Both the position numbers and the translations under genes were made by a program. Below the pieces are notes generated by a model, which was given only the letters and a program-made list of their open reading frames with translations, was not told the DNA's origin and did no database searches. From the NCBI GenBank assembly GCA_018350325.1, contig JAEVLN010000007.1, positions 2,822,981-2,886,980 of the forward strand: a stretch of DNA of 64,000 bases, read 5' to 3'. Each line of letters begins with the position of its first letter. Positions within the stretch are counted from its first letter, which is position 1. Positions 52,229 to 63,862 of the stretch are shown piece by piece. Source of the DNA: Globodera rostochiensis (taxonomy: Eukaryota > Nematoda > Chromadorea > Rhabditida > Heteroderidae).

Positions 52229-55200
52229 ATGAGCGATTGGCGATCAGTTTTGCCTGTTGGACGGGTTGATAGGACAATTGAGAGTGGTGGTGATGGCCAA
52301 ATTCTGGCACGGTTTTGAAGCAATAACACTCCAACAGTTTGAGTGCCGTCGGCATCAATTGTTTTTTCATTTGGGGACTGAAATTGGTATGGATAAAGAA
52401 AAAGGACAGAATGAATATGGGGGCAACCTCCAGAAAATGTACATGTAGAACAGGACGGCATGGTGAAGGTAATAGAGCAGATAGGTGATGAAGAACGCGA
52501 ACTGCCAAAGATGGGTCTGCTTCACGTCAAACACTGCCTCGTACAGGCGAAAGGCGTAATTGGGCACATTTAGTAGAACAAAAGTGCTAATGGAAAGGAA
52601 GACAAGTGAGCAGAACTGACCGGATTCTATGCTCCCGAAACCCCCAAGAACTGTGAGTATTTCAAATAATATTTTATTAAAATAAATTATTTTAATAAAA
52701 TAATTTTTTTTAATTCACATGAGAAAAATGTTCGATTTTCGACATTTTTTAGTTTTGACACAGCCTGCCCCTTCCCCCTGCCCCCCCCCCGCCCAAAAGT
52801 CCTAAACCAACGGCCCTTAGCCTTCCCCCCCCCAAAAGTCCTAAACATACATTAGGGGGGGGGGGGGGGGGCGGGGAGAAAAAGGGTTTGGGGGGGGGGG
52901 GGAGGAGAGAACGAAAGGAAATTCGTAATTTTTTGACCAATTTCTAAACAATTTAGTCAAAAATTCCAAAATTTTTCTCATCCAAAAGCTAAAAATTGTA
53001 GAAATTCTGGCCAATTTTCTTAACAAATTACCATCAAAATTTAAAATTTTTTCCCGGCGGCATCGGCACCGCCGCTCCATCCCGCCCCCCCCAAACTGAT
53101 TCAAAAACTATGAAAAACCGGTCAATTTTGCAAATTTCCGGTTTTTTTGCCAAAAATTCCGAATTCAGGCTCCAAAAATGTCCGGATCCAGGTTACGCCC
53201 ACCTAAAATATTCAAAAAATGACCTTATTTTTTGTAATTTTGGTTGCAAATCCATTAACAAATTGAGTCAATTTCTCGGCGGCGCCTATCGGCACCGCCG
53301 ACGCCTCCCCCTACATCCTCGCCTAAAAAATTGTTGAAAAAAGCGCGCGAAAAAAAACACGAAAATCGGGTACTCTTTTTCCTCAAAAAGTACGTATTTT
53401 TCATTTAATATAACATCGTATTTACCAGTGGGCACGGATATCCGGATTTATCCGGATACGGACGGATAACGGATATGACCCTAATATCCGCGGATATCCG
53501 TGTATGCGTTGTTTTTTTACTGCTGAAGGAAATTTATTAAAACGATTTTCTAAATTGATTTTCAAGGATAAATTTTAGATTTGAATATGGCCTAGTGGTT
53601 AAACTTTTAGGGTGATTCTACTTTGGGTCGGGTGTTCTATACCCTTAGCCTCCCCCCCCCCCCCCATCCCCGCTCTCACCTGGTCACAATCAACAGCGAC
53701 CGACTCAGCGTCAAGTCGGACGACTTCAATTTGCCTCCGTTGGCTGAACGCGACGTGCCGGTGGCTGCCGTTGTGGAAATGGCCGTTTGGGTGGGCTGAG
53801 CGGTGGCCGAGCTGAATTGCTTTTTGGCGGTGGTCGTCTCCTCCTGAAGATGAGGCGGGAGTGACGACAAAAACTCGAAAAGAATACAAAGGGCTCGAGA
53901 GAATGGGGGAAAAAGATCACTCGTTGAGAAAGATTCCACTATAAAAACATGCACAATTCCCGCATATCCGTGTGTACTGACCGTGTTTTTGGCGTCGTCT
54001 TGTTCAGGAACGCGTAGAAAACGGACCCGAAGGACGCCGGAGGAGTACACTTTCATGCACTGGCGATAACGGTAGATGGACAGCGAGTTAACGACCATAA
54101 TGACCAAAGATGGGATGATCTTCAGCGGGAGGGAGTGCGACTGACGTCGAAACGAAACAAAAAAAAACGTTTCCTGAGACTTACCGTACACATAATGGTG
54201 TCCATCATCAGGAAAAAGATGTGTAACTGTTTGAGGTCGTAGCTGAAAGGTGCGAGTGAAACGGGGAACAATCGTTGCGCGAAGGACAAATTCCCACCCC
54301 TGAACAGCCGGGTTGATCCCGCAATACAGACTCCCATCCGTTTCGGTGGCCTCCAAACCCGCGAATACCAGACACCAGCCGTAGAGGGTGGAGCTGGAAG
54401 CGTTTTGGGGCAAATAATCGAATGATCGATCAGCGGCCGAGCTCAAAGGCCAAAGGCAAAAGAATAAGTGACCTCACCTAAAAAGAACAGTGCACACGAC
54501 AAGGTTACGCGCAAAACGTTTGTTGCAAATTCGTCGGCGAATCCCCGGCCGAAAAAGGGAACGAAATTAGAAGAGAAAGGGCAAAAGCACCTGAACAGCA
54601 CAACGGCGCGGTCGCAGGAAACCCAGGAGATCATCCAAACCTTAAAGGTTCGGATGTTCACTTCCCCCAGCAAAGGGACAAACGCAGATGAAGTCGCACG
54701 AATGGGCCATGAAAGTGAGGATTTTGCAGCCAACCTCGGAGTCGGAATAGAGAGGAACGCCAAAAGAAGTGTCCAGCCAGGTGATCAGCACCGTGGCCAA
54801 GAACAGACACCCGCACACGGACAGAGTGCAAAGGTACACGTTGGAGGTGAGCCGACGCAGCCAATAATTTGTCCTGGGGTGGTTAGTTTTAATTAATCAG
54901 ATCGATGAACGTAAGTAGAGGCCAGCTGGTTGGACGGTTAAACACCTCGGGCAGGGGCACAAAGAGCCTACGAGGACAGGAAGCTGGTGCAACGCCCCGG
55001 TAGCTCAGACGGTGGCTTGGGTATGAAGTTGATCACCCCGCGCGGCCGAGGTCATAGGTCCGATCCCGCCCGGGGCTAACCTTTTGCCCATCTCTTACTG
55101 TGCCAGGGATGTCCCCGCACGTGTCAAAAAATTTGCGGAACGCGGCATTCCGCGCCTCTAACATTTGCGGAACGCGGAAGTGAAAAATTATTTCCCGAGT

Positions 55201-55840
55201 CCTCAAATACTTAATAAATATTCTGTTTTATGAAGCTAGTGATAATGTTGGGGTCCGGTGGTTTGCGAAAGCGGTGGCATTCCTCGTAAGCACAATTAGT
55301 ACATATTGCCCTTTTTGAAACTTAAATTTCATTTTTTCTTAGAGATAAAGCGATTTTCTTTCGGTTTTCCCCACAAAACTCACAAATCAGCCTTTTCACT
55401 TTGATGGCGCTGGCAACTGTCCTTATTCCCTCCGAATACCTTTTCTCGAGCGTTTAAATTATCTCAACTTTTATGCGTCTTTCGTACAAATTTTTGTTGG
55501 TGGGTAAATTGTGCCGGATGTAAAGGAATTTGAACGCATGTTAAATACTACCAATTATTGATGGAATTAAAATGAAAGGACGTGAAATGGGCGCCTACCT
55601 GATCAGTAAAAGTGCCATGCAATTACCGATGATGCCAACCAAACAAAAAATGGGGATGAAATGACGCGCGTAATAGCGGAGGTACAAAAACAATGGCTGT
55701 TGCTCGTTGTCTTGCTGGAAGTGCTGGAGAAGACCCTGGACCGGTTCGTCGGTCAGTGCGGGGGAAATGGAAGGTGAAAAAGCGATCAGAGACGGTGAGG
55801 AGGGCGGTGGAAAGGTTGTGATCAGAGTGGACGACGCCAT
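52229..55840 (-). CDS. Rhodopsin-like (class A) G-protein-coupled receptor
   Basis: Minus-strand gene with exons traced by phase. 55840-55599: N-terminus and TM1 (PIFCLVGIIGNCMALLLIR, with the class A GN). About 54870-54690: TM2 and start of TM3 (LSVCGCLFLATVLITWL, EVGCKILTFMAHSCDFIC). After a 43-bp intron, about 54645-54440: WMISWVSCDRAVVLF (DRA in place of DRY) and TM4 (VLRVTLSCALFFLG). About 54395-54320 and 54245-54185: second extracellular part with CGINPAVQG, then LKQLHIFFLMMDTIMCT. About 54125-53985: TM5 IIPSLVIMVVNSLSIYRYRQ. About 53850-53680: Ser/Thr-rich third loop ending SRSLLIVT, which joins TFVLLNVPNYAFRLYEAVF (TM6) at 52597. The last exons give TM7 (ITYLLYYLHHAVLFYMYIFW) and a tail ending QAKLIANRS, stop at 52229. 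The layout resembles peptide-type nematode receptors; the ligand is unknown. A 1.1-kb intron holds hairpin copies and G runs. Confidence 0.75.
52745..53680. repeat. Repeats in the large GPCR intron
   Basis: G/C runs at 52780-52910; hairpin motifs at 53054-53075 (shortened loop) and 53276-53301; a partial hAT-like end CAGTGGGCACGGATATCCGG at 53429-53448 with GGATATCCG words to 53506; a tRNA-like A box TGGCCTAGTGG at 53588-53598 with a B-box-like GGTGTTCTATACCC at 53631-53644. Confidence 0.6.
54994..55079 (+). other. tRNA-like sequence in a GPCR intron
   Basis: Starts GCCCCGG and ends CCGGGGC, a perfect 7-bp acceptor-type stem. TAGCTCAGACGG right after the 5' arm is a good A box and GGTCCGATCCC a B box. 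D, anticodon and T stems do not close properly and the body is about 80 nt, so I call it a tRNA-derived or pseudo-tRNA sequence rather than a functional tRNA. Confidence 0.4.
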
Positions 55841-55844
55841 CAAA

Positions 55845-57100
55845 AGGCGGTCGATGTTCAGAATCTGAAGGATTGAGGAGTTGAAAAGGTATTGAATGGA
55901 TGAGACAAATGGGAGGGGGAAAAGAATGCCTTTTTACTCCAAATGGCCAGTTTCTCTTTTTCCCAATTTCGCCGTTGAAAGGACAATTTAGGCCAAGACA
56001 AATGAATTGGGCAAATGGTTTATTTGTTTGTTAGGGCAGCAGGCGATAGAGAGAGAATGGAAAACAATGGGCGCCCGAAGGGAGGGAAGGGGGGGGGGGG
56101 GAGGAGGGGGGGGGGGGAAATTGAGAGTTAACTGATTGATTCATTAAACTTATCCGAAATTAAGAGAATTTTGAAGAGGGAAGTTGCGCGGGGAGGAGAA
56201 GCTATAAAAAAAGGGCGGGGGCGGGGGCGGGAGGGGTTGAAATTGAATTTGTGGGGGGGGGGAGGATTGGTGCAAAATTTGCCCTTTCTTTGTCCTTGCA
56301 CTTCGCCTTCGTTTTGAGCCTTGCCCTCCATTTTTCGACTGTCCCTCCGAGGCTGAGGAATGCCCGGGGGAATGTTGGGGTGAAGTAAAATGGAGACGGG
56401 ACATGGGGGGGAGGGGAAGGGGGGGCAAGGGATGGAGCTGTTGGGGAGGGGGGGCTTTTAAGCGGATTCGTCCTCTCATCCCCGTCCTCATGTTGTGTGC
56501 TCATACGCCACACATTCGCCGGTGAAAGAACAATTGAATTATGCAAAAATGGGCCCAGTCAGCAATTGTTGTTTTTAGTTTGCTTTTTAACAATTTGATA
56601 AAATGGAGAGTTTAACTGCATAAACTGTAAACATTTGTTTAGAACAAAAAGAGGTCGATCAGGAAAGTTGGGCTGTGATCGATCAGATGCTTCATTCATT
56701 CATTCATTCACAGCTATTCGGCACAGCTGTTTCTTTCTTTCTTTTCGGTGTTTGAACCTTTTGCCTTTTTGCCTAATTCGCTGGACTAATTAATCGCCGT
56801 TCTCTACCTTTACTTCTTTCGACCTCAACGGCCAATAAATCTACACAACTTTGTTTTCTTAGGGAATAAATGGAATTGGGTAACCCGCAGAATGGGATCC
56901 CTAATTCATTTTTTGTTATTTGAGCTAAAAATTTATATCCGCGGTTTTCGGCTTCTGTTGTCAGTCAAATCATGATATTGTCTATGATTCATCATCAAAT
57001 ACTTGATTTTTCAAAAATTCAAAAATTTTTAAGATAAAGATTCGAAATCAGTCGAAATGGAAGTCTTTTTATTTCTTGATGAAAAATCATAGACAATTTC
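55845..57100. other. 5' flank of the GPCR gene; purine-rich tracts and small foldback
   Basis: An acceptor-like CCTTCAG on the minus strand lies about 25 bp before the GPCR ATG (trans-splice candidate). G/A-rich tracts at 56085-56120 and 56215-56270. An imperfect foldback at 56958-57125 (ATGATTCATCATCAA / TTGATGAAAAATCAT) encloses a GATTCGAAATCAG copy. Open frames here are low-complexity. Confidence 0.4.
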
Positions 57101-57427
57101 AATGATGTGACAAAATCTGATGTCAGTCAGATTCTAATTGGAAGACAGAGTTGAGACAAGACGCCAACAAAGCTTTAACATTTCCTTTCAATTCGATTTG
57201 CCATTTCCTCCTGATGGCTGTCCAACCGGCGGAAGGGAACGGTCGGCGGGACAGCGCTTTTGTTGGGAGGGGGGGAGCCTTTTGCCAAAATGTGGCGGCC
57301 CAATTCAGAGGGCAAAGAAGACAAAAGAGGGGATGAACGTCATTAATGAAAGAATGCAAGTGAATAAAACTAATTTAAATTGAAAGACATGAACGGAAGA
57401 AGGAACAACGGACGAATGAATGGATGG
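57101..57427. other. Spacer, nothing recognised
   Basis: No supported gene. Confidence 0.3.
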
Positions 57428-58418
57428 GAGCTGAAAAAGTTGAAAGAGGGGGGGGGGGGGGGGAAGGGCATAATTAAGGACAAATTCCCCAAACAAAGGG
57501 GGGGGGGGGGGAGGGACTTGGGAAGTTGGGGAGAGCGGTGAAGAAATGAGAAATAAGAATAAATGAATGGTCGTGGGATGTGAAAGTCGGGGGCCGACGT
57601 TTGGGGAGAGAGGGGGGGTTGGAGGGGCGGGGGGAGAGAGGGGGGGGGGAGAGAGGGGGGGGGTGGAGGAGGGGGAGAGAGGGGGAGGGGGGGGGGGGGG
57701 AGGTTGGAGAGGGGAATGGGGCGGGGAGAGGGGGGAGGGAGGGGGGGAGGGGGGGGGGAGGAGAGGGGGGGGGGAGGTTGGAGGGGGGAATGGAGGGGAG
57801 GGGGGTTGGAGGGGGGAATGAGGGGGAATGGAGGGGGGGGGAGGGAGAGGGGGGGGAGGGTTGGAGGGAGGAATGGGGCGGGAGAGAGGGGAGGGAGGGG
57901 GGGAGGGAGAGGGGGGGGGGAGGTTGGAGGGGAGAATGAGGGGGGGGGGAGGGGGGGGGGGGGAGGGAGAGGGGGGGGGAGGTTGGAGGGGGGAATGAGG
58001 GGAGGGGGGTTGGAGGGGGGAATGGAGGGGGAATGGAGGGGGGGGGGGGGGGGGGAGGAGAGGGGGGGGGAGGGTTGGAGGGAGGAATGGGGCGGGGAGA
58101 GAGGGGAGGGAGGGGGGAGGGAGAGGGGGGGGGGAGGTTGGAGGGGAGAATGGAGGGGGGGGGGGAGAGGGGGGGGGAGGGGGGGGGGGAGGGAGAGGGG
58201 GGGGGAGGTTGGAGGGGGGAATGGAGGGGAGGGGGTTGGAGGGGGGAATGGAGGGGGAATGGAGGGGGGGGGGGGAGGGAGAGGGGGGGGGAGGTTGGAG
58301 GGAGGAATGGGGCGGGGAGAGAGGGGAGGGAGGGGGGGAGGGAGAGGGGGGGGGGGGGGAGGTTGGAGGGGAGAATGGAGGGGGGGGGGGGGAGAGGGGG
58401 GGGGGGGGGAGGGAGTAG
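57428..58418. repeat. Polypurine satellite (GGGGAGG/TTGGAGGGGGGAATGG)
   Basis: Nearly 1 kb of G/A-rich sequence; the main array 57600-58418 repeats GGGGGAGGTTGGAGGGG and GGGAATGGAGGGG modules in larger blocks containing GGGGCGGGGAGAGAGG. Long open frames on both strands (proline-rich on the minus strand) are composition artefacts. Confidence 0.9.
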
Positions 58419-59271
58419 AGTAGGGTGGGAAATATTGCTTCTAGACCGCATCGCGAAAACTGAGCTCCAATTAGCGTACATTCTTCGAATAATTCGTCTT
58501 TAACCTTTAAAGTCACAAAATAAATAGTTGGCATTTTCTGTGCCAGTGAAGAAAGATTAAAACGGCAAATATGAAGAGACTGGGAAAGCAATTATTTTGA
58601 GGACTAATTTGTACACAAATTTGGGGGATTATGTGACGAAAAAAAGATGGTAAGTGTAAGATGATGAGAATGGCATTAAAGAACGCTAAAGATGGATTGG
58701 AATAGGAAAGGAAAAGGGGAGGTGAAGGGGGAAATGTTAATAAATGGAAATTCTTTTTGGAAAAGCGCCAGAGGGAAGAAAGATCCCCTGGGGAAAGAAA
58801 GGATTACGCAAATTGAATGGTTTGATGAAAGGGAGGAAAGAAAATGTTGGGGAAAATAATGCTAAGAATATACAAAAAAAGGAATTCCTGTAGAAAAAGA
58901 AAATCGGGGGATTTTGGCAAATTTCCCCCGAAATCAAGAAATTGTCCCTTCCACTGAAAATGGGAAATTTCGTGTGTTTTTTGATCATTGAAGGTCAGTT
59001 ATTTTGCCTCTTTGTTTATGCAAAAAACAGCATATGCTGCTGCTGTGAGAGGACTTCCAACGGGGACTTTCCCTCACTGGAAATGCCGAAACCCACTTTT
59101 GAATGGCAGACAAATTACTGCGAGTTATTCTTTCTACCGATTCGGCCGTCTTTATAAGAAGACTCATTAGAATATATTGTCTCATAAAGCATTACATTTT
59201 AATAACATATGATTTTTTGATTGCTAGATCTTTTGTGAAAGCCTGATTATGATGGTACGTTGCGGAAACGA
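58419..59271. other. Spacer, nothing recognised
   Basis: No convincing coding region; purine-rich at 58680-58880. Confidence 0.3.
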
Positions 59272-59701
59272 TCATTTCTTGCCATAGCCGTATCCTCCGT
59301 AACCCCCGCATCCGCCCCCGCATCCACCCCCGCTTCCGCCCCCGCATCCGCCCCCGCATCCGCCCCCGCATCCGCCCCCGCATCCGCCACTGTACGAAAC
59401 GGCGCAGGTTTGGCACGTTGTCACCGTACGAACACAGCAACTCTGTTGGCAGCAACATCTGATTAGCATAAAGTGGATAAGTCTAAACCTCATTATAAAT
59501 TAATGGCATATTCACTTATGAATCTTTTGTGACTTTTGCTCACCCCCCGCATCCGCCGCCACCGCAACAACATCCACCGCCTCCACCACCGCAACAACAT
59601 CCACCGCCTCCGCCTCCGCCACCGCCCAAAAGGAAGGCGTCTGAATGAGCAATCGCGGCGAGGACGAGCAAAGCGCAGATCAAAGACAGAAAACAGCGCA
59701 T
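59272..59701 (-). CDS. Secreted glycine/cysteine-rich protein (114 aa)
   Basis: Two exons join in phase: 59701-59544 and 59458-59272, with GTGAGC donor and ATCAG acceptor. The start is a signal peptide (MRCFLSLICALLVLAAIA, then HSDAF). The mature part is almost all Gly and Cys: a Gly9 run, CCC triplets, a central CCVRTVTTCQTCAVSYSG, then about seven GGGC repeats and an end GGYGGYGYGKK. Such Gly/Cys/Tyr-rich secreted proteins occur among nematode cuticle/surface, antimicrobial and effector proteins; the exact role is unknown. The GGATGCGGGGGC repeats make the gene prone to length change. Confidence 0.75.
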
Positions 59702-59762
59702 CGGAAAGGTTTGGAAGTCACTTAAGCGAATGTTTATTATGGAAGCAGAGGAAAAACGGTAC

Positions 59763-59772
59763 ACTTTTATAT
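59763..59772 (-). promoter_or_regulatory. TATA box of Gly/Cys-rich gene
   Basis: On the minus strand CATATAAAAG lies about 65 bp upstream of the ATG at 59701. The same decamer precedes the signal-peptide exon at 21609. Confidence 0.55.
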
Positions 59773-59867
59773 GGGCGTATCGTCTAAATTAAGGACGAGT
59801 TGAGAAAAAAAGGGGGTAAAGCCGGCGGAAGGGACGACGAAAGGCGGAGGATGAATGGGGGCGGGGG

Positions 59868-60125
59868 GTCTTCGCCGGGGGGGGGGGGGTTTCGGCCGGG
59901 GGACGGGGGTCTTCGCCGGGGGGACGGGGGGGTCTCGCCGGGGGGGGGCTCGGGGTTTTCGCCGGGGTGAGGGCGGGGGTTTTCGCCGGGGGGGGCGGGG
60001 GGTTTTCGCCGGGGAGGGGGGAGGGGAGGCTTTCGCCGGGGGGGCGGGGGGTTTTCGCCGGGGAGGGGGGAGGGGAGGCTTTCGCCGGGGGCGGGGGGTT
60101 TTCGCCGGGGGGGGGGGGGTCTTCG
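59868..60125. repeat. G-rich minisatellite with TTTTCGCCGGGG units
   Basis: About twelve units of 20-35 bp of the form GGGGTTTTCGCCGGGG separated by G runs of variable length. Confidence 0.85.
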
Positions 60126-60472
60126 CCGTCCGTAAAGGGTCGCAGCTGTGAGAAGGCTCTGATCCGGTAGTTTAGTGCTATTTCGCAGCAATAACAAAGG
60201 AACAAATACAAATCAATTCACGAAGAAAGAGGCTTAATCAGCGGGCCTTCGAATGGCATGACCGGTTGGTTCTCTCCCCCCCCCCCCCCCTCCCCCAAAG
60301 CATCCCCAAAACGGACTCGTTTATCACCGCTCCTTGGAGAAATCTGCCGGAACAAAGCAAATCATAAAAGAAGTAAATTGAAGCTTTAATCCAACAGAAA
60401 ATGTTAACACTTAAAAAAGTATTTTCCTGATCAAATAGAATTCTGAAAAAGGCACCCATTTGTGTGGCTGAC

Positions 60473-60598
60473 CTTTCGACAATGTAATTCAAAGTTTAAT
60501 TTCCTTATTATTTGCAGATTTCGGTCTTGCTCAATGTACTGGGCTTTCCTTTTTAGATCCCTTTTCCCCAAATTCAATTTTACGCGAAACAGCGCCAT
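60473..60598 (-). CDS. Possible first exon of a small basic protein
   Basis: ATG at 60598 opens MALFRVKLNLGKRDLKRKAQ, then IEQDRNLQIIRKL, ending at a GTCAGC donor (60472). A CGGCAG acceptor at about 60344 could join a second exon (ISPRSGDKRVRFGDAL) in phase. Highly charged, unrecognised. Confidence 0.3.
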
Positions 60599-60599
60599 T

Positions 60600-61060
60600 A
60601 CAATAAACAGCACCAAATTTGCTTAAGGATTAATAAAAAAAAATTCGTTGAATGATTTTCGATTTCCTTATTTTATTGACAGACTCGATCATTTATTTTA
60701 ATTTATTTATTGTATTTGCAATACCTAATGAGTTTTCTTAATAGGTATTCAAATTTAAAAAGTACGGTAACAAAACGGGAACGGCCCAACTGAGTCTGGT
60801 TAGAGGAAAAAAATTTTAAACTTAAATTTTGTAAAATAAAAGTCAAGAAACATATCCTAAAAAAATATATTTCTTAAACAAAAAATGGACTTGGTGTCTT
60901 AGGTATATATGTAGGTCCCCGAATTTGTTTTTTAAATTAGTTTTTGTAATTCTGAGAAGTACTCCGGGTTATCGAGGTCCCTGATCACGAATATGACATT
61001 AGATTAATCATTTGACATCATCCAATCTATGATTTCAACATTTATGATTTTTTGAAAAAT
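60600..61060. other. AT-rich spacer
   Basis: Nothing recognised. Confidence 0.3.
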
Positions 61061-61078
61061 TTTTCTATTTGTTATCCG

Positions 61079-61186
61079 TTTTAAAAGGCTTAGGCCTAAG
61101 CCTATCAAACCCCAATCCAGGGTGGCATAGGCCTAAGCCTAACAAACCCCAATCCAGGGTGGCGTAGGCCTAAGCCTAACAACCCA
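61079..61186. repeat. 44-bp tandem repeat with TAGGCCTAAGCC
   Basis: Two and a half copies of a unit containing AACAAACCCCAATCCAGGG and TGGCRTAGGCCTAAGCCT; it includes the nematode telomere word TTAGGC/GCCTAA as a small palindrome but no telomeric array. Confidence 0.7.
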
Positions 61187-61530
61187 GGTATCATTTTTGG
61201 GCGATCATTAAGACTCAGTCAGCCAGACTCAGTCGACCCCTACCGAACAAAACCCCGGATGATCGAGATTAATTCGCAAAATTCAATTTTTCCTGCAGGT
61301 AAAAGTCCAATTTTGGTAGGATGTGAAATGTTGACACCTTCATCTGTTGTTATTGGCCAGAAATATAACTTTTCAACTGCCCTTTTGCTTTTACATTGTT
61401 GCTGAATTGAAGAACATCGGTTTTGCGGTCTTTTTTTATACCAAATGAATAGGGCATGGATTTTTAGACACTAAAAATGGTGTCCGTACGTTTTGCCAAC
61501 TCAGCAAAAAGAAGGGTTGCCAACAAAAAT

Positions 61531-61959
61531 TTAGTGAAATAAAAGCAGTGAAAGTGAAAAAAAAAAATTTGCTGGCAAAAAAAAAGACGCTACAAAATGT
61601 TCAGAAATATAGTAAATCTTTAATGTGAGTTTTTTTAACCATATTTCTCGACACACAATTTTTCTCAACAATTCGGGATTGGAAATAATGAAATTATAAA
61701 ATTCGGAACAATTGTGATCATAATTCACTTTAACTTGAACCAAACTTTTCACTGTTGCCACTTCGAGTAAATTTCTCACATCCGTCCATTGCGCAAAGCA
61801 AAGCGAGAATACGCGCTCAATGTGCATTCGAAACGGAAATGTGAGCACTTTATGACCAAATGCAAGCAAATTCGGAAGCTGGGCATTTGAAAACGCAATA
61901 AAAACACACGAAAAAATAGGCACCTTAAAAAGTTGGGTATTTCTACTTAATATGGTCAC
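61531..61959 (-). CDS. Unrecognised ORF in left arm of the terminal palindrome
   Basis: Open over about 142 codons without an early ATG; the first Met is in FRMHIERVFSLCF. An acceptor-like CCCAG before LPNLLAFGHKVLTFPF suggests an exon. It has coding-like features (EVATVKSLVQVKVNYDHN, ELLRKIVCREIWLKKL) and loosely recalls nematode F-box-associated sequences, but I cannot name it. An identical copy is on the plus strand at 63434-63862 and a decayed one near 41560-41620. Confidence 0.35.
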   Translation of the reverse strand: MTILSRNTQLFKVPIFSCVFIAFSNAQLPNLLAFGHKVLTFPFRMHIERVFSLCFAQWTDVRNLLEVATVKSLVQVKVNYDHNCSEFYNFIISNPELLRKIVCREIWLKKLTLKIYYISEHFVASFFLPANFFFSLSLLLFH

Positions 61960-63433
61960 AAAACAAAAACGGTCGAATTATATACCAATCGACTCCGCTC
62001 GCCGCGATGAGCACGAATCTGCAAATATTTTGTGCGGAAACCACTATAAAGAAAGTTACAGACCCGAGACTGAAGTGTCTTTTGACTGGGGACTCAGTTA
62101 TCCACTAATTAAAAAATGGGGTTAAACCACTCATATAGGCTTTTAAAATTACGAATTCGTCAATAGAAAATAAAATTGAGAATTTAAAGCGGTTTTTGAA
62201 CCGGTTTAAAATTTTTTTAATTAAGGAAAAAATTGTAAAATGGATACACTTCAGTACCAAAAGTAAAAATGAAACCCCTTTCTCCGCAGACAATTGTAAA
62301 CAGAAGATAACTGTGCACAGGACCCCGGCAAGGGTGGCGAATTAAGGGGAGTCAAAAGGTGTGTGTGTGTGTGTAAAAAGCTATTTTCATCAAAACGGCA
62401 AGTTCACACACCCACCTTTTGACTGGTGACATATGATTTCGACACTGAAGGAATTCGACACTGGATTTCGACAATAATGGTTTTCGACACTAACGGATTT
62501 CGACACTGAATGTTTTTCTATGATTTCGACACTGATGAATTTCGACAAGAGTTGATTTCGACACTGAACCAAAATTTTAAAAAAGTTCAAAGTTTTTACG
62601 AAACGCGCGAAGATAAACGAGGGGATCACGAATTTTAACATAGGAACTTATGATCTGTCATTGTGTTTATTCAAAATTTGTAATTGAAATGGATTTTATT
62701 GTTTCAAAATCGTGATCCCCTCGTTTATCTTCGCGTGTGGGACTCTCTTCTGCATTTTTGATTGATTTCTGCCTAATTGACGTTATCATATTCGTAAAAA
62801 CTTTGAACATTTTTTAAATTTTGGTTCAGTGTCGAAATCAACTCTTGTCGAAATTCATCAGTGTCGAAATCATAGGAAAACATTCAGTGTCGAAATCCGT
62901 TAGTGTCGAAAACCATTATTGTCGAAATCCAGTGTCGAATTCCTTCAGTGTCGAAATCATATGTCACCAGTCAAAAGGTGGGTGTGTGAACTTGCCGTTT
63001 TGATGAAAATAGCTTTTTACACACACACACACACCTTTTGACTCCCCTTAATTCGCCACCCTTGCCGGGGTCCTGTGCACAGTTATCTTCTGTTTACAAT
63101 TGTCTGCGGAGAAAGGGGTTTCATTTTTACTTTTGGTACTGAAGTGTATCCATTTTACAATTTTTTCCTTAATTAAAAAAATTTTAAACCGGTTCAAAAA
63201 CCGCTTTAAATTCTCAATTTTATTTTCTATTGACGAATTCGTAATTTTAAAAGCCTATATGAGTGGTTTAACCCCATTTTTTAATTAGTGGATAACTGAG
63301 TCCCCAGTCAAAAGACACTTCAGTCTCGGGTCTGTAACTTTCTTTATAGTGGTTTCCGCACAAAATATTTGCAGATTCGTGCTCATCGCGGCGAGCGGAG
63401 TCGATTGGTATATAATTCGACCGTTTTTGTTTT

Positions 63434-63862
63434 GTGACCATATTAAGTAGAAATACCCAACTTTTTAAGGTGCCTATTTTTTCGTGTGTTTTTATTGCGT
63501 TTTCAAATGCCCAGCTTCCGAATTTGCTTGCATTTGGTCATAAAGTGCTCACATTTCCGTTTCGAATGCACATTGAGCGCGTATTCTCGCTTTGCTTTGC
63601 GCAATGGACGGATGTGAGAAATTTACTCGAAGTGGCAACAGTGAAAAGTTTGGTTCAAGTTAAAGTGAATTATGATCACAATTGTTCCGAATTTTATAAT
63701 TTCATTATTTCCAATCCCGAATTGTTGAGAAAAATTGTGTGTCGAGAAATATGGTTAAAAAAACTCACATTAAAGATTTACTATATTTCTGAACATTTTG
63801 TAGCGTCTTTTTTTTTGCCAGCAAATTTTTTTTTTTCACTTTCACTGCTTTTATTTCACTAA
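63434..63862 (+). CDS. Unrecognised ORF in right arm of the terminal palindrome
   Basis: Mirror copy of 61531-61959 with identical translation. It may belong to the mobile element itself. Confidence 0.35.
   Translation: MTILSRNTQLFKVPIFSCVFIAFSNAQLPNLLAFGHKVLTFPFRMHIERVFSLCFAQWTDVRNLLEVATVKSLVQVKVNYDHNCSEFYNFIISNPELLRKIVCREIWLKKLTLKIYYISEHFVASFFLPANFFFSLSLLLFH

Noticed and set aside
54994..55079. Functional tRNA gene
   Set aside because: Acceptor stem and boxes look right, but D, anticodon and T stems do not close; recorded only as tRNA-like.
57305..58591. Proline-rich 428-residue minus-strand frame and Gly/Glu-rich plus-strand frames
   Set aside because: Same reason: polypurine satellite without stops on either strand.
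59784..60211. Collagen-like or proline-rich proteins of 137-140 residues
   Set aside because: They follow the G-rich minisatellite and are open in several frames.
61079..61186. Interstitial telomere (TTAGGC) array
   Set aside because: Only single TTAGGC/GCCTAA words inside a 44-bp unit; no run of telomere repeats.
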